A stretch of DNA of 6,685 nt from Dehalococcoidia bacterium (GTDB taxonomy: Bacteria; Chloroflexota; Dehalococcoidia; JAUSJJ01), in the NCBI GenBank assembly GCA_030647705.1, contig JAUSJJ010000259.1, positions 1-6,685 of the forward strand, written 5' to 3'. Made by a program: the position numbers and the translations under genes. Shown in pieces: positions 6,465 through 6,685 of the stretch (position 1 is its first letter; every line of letters starts with the position of its first letter). A model generated the notes under the pieces. The model worked only from the letters and a program-made list of their open reading frames with translations, was not told the origin of the DNA and ran no database searches.

Positions 6465-6685
6465 CTATTGCACGGTCACCGTGCCTTTCATGTAGGTGTG
6501 GAGTGAGCAGTGGTACGGGAAGGTTCCCGCGGTGGCGAACGTGTAGCTGAAGGTCTTGTTTGTAGACAGGTTCCCGCTGTTGAACACGCCGCTGTCGCTG
6601 GTCACAGTGTGGGCTACAGAGTCTTTGTTTGTCCAGGTTACCGTGGTCCCCACCGGCACGCTGATGCTCGCCGGAGAGAAGGCGA
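6465..6685 (-). CDS. Amicyanin/plastocyanin-like type 1 copper protein (cupredoxin), 5' partial
   Basis: The - strand frame is open from the right edge to TAG at 6465-6467, giving 72 complete residues, the C-terminal part of a cupredoxin. These small beta-barrel proteins carry electrons outside the cytoplasmic membrane through one type 1 copper. All four expected copper ligands can be seen: His25 in VAHTV, Cys59 and His62 in YHCSLH, and Met65 in YMKG (visible numbering). The C-x2-H-x2-M spacing is that of amicyanin rather than plastocyanin (C-x2-H-x4-M). FSPASISVPVGTTVTWTN at the start is the typical first strand pair. The Pro that commonly follows the second His is Thr here. A GTG at 6659 could be read as a start, but family homology continues upstream of it, so it is an internal Val. 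The N-terminus is off the window, so a signal peptide, lipobox or membrane anchor cannot be judged. The gene is convergent with the HerA-like gene and probably unrelated to it. Confidence 0.9.
   Translation of the reverse strand, partial: AFSPASISVPVGTTVTWTNKDSVAHTVTSDSGVFNSGNLSTNKTFSYTFATAGTFPYHCSLHTYMKGTVTVQ

Noticed and set aside
6465..6659. Short complete protein starting at the GTG at 6659 on the - strand
   Set aside because: Cupredoxin homology (FSPASISV) continues upstream of the GTG to the window edge, so the gene is longer and cut by the edge.

Overview
This 6,685-base window is GC-rich, densely coding bacterial DNA. It holds five protein genes on the + strand (the first cut by the left edge) and one on the - strand (cut by the right edge). 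No rRNA, tRNA, CRISPR array, insertion sequence or phage gene was seen. The mix of tandem double hot-dog dehydratases, a RecJ with Chloroflexota-like motifs, a HerA-like ATPase paired with a small HAS-barrel protein, and an amicyanin-like cupredoxin fits a Chloroflexota bacterium, perhaps class Dehalococcoidia. That placement is inference from protein style only, with no marker gene to confirm it.

Left region (1-2133): two consecutive paralogous genes, three bases apart, encode MaoC/FAS1-type double hot-dog acyl dehydratases (enoyl-CoA or hydroxyacyl-CoA hydratase-like). They are clearly products of an old tandem duplication and probably act as a pair or heteromer on an acyl-CoA substrate that the window does not identify.

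Middle region (2217-3914): recJ, the single-strand-specific 5'-3' exonuclease, complete with DHH, DHHA1 and OB domains. It starts at a TTG codon.

Intergenic 3915-4136 (222 bp) is the longest non-coding stretch. It holds a 12-bp perfect palindrome and an extended imperfect stem built around a perfect 12-bp inverted repeat, with a candidate promoter just before the next gene. The structure has bulges and G-U pairs, as RNA does, and matches no RNA class recognised here.

Right region (4137-6352): a translationally coupled pair. A 202-residue HAS-barrel protein overlaps by ATGA with a 536-residue HerA-like hexameric ATPase. They probably form one DNA-translocating or DNA-processing complex. The usual nuclease partner NurA is not in the window, and the small protein shows no nuclease motif. 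This pair and the structured leader in front of it are the most interesting parts of the window.

Right edge (6465-6685, - strand): the C-terminal part of an amicyanin-like type 1 copper protein, convergent with the HerA-like gene across a 112-bp gap.
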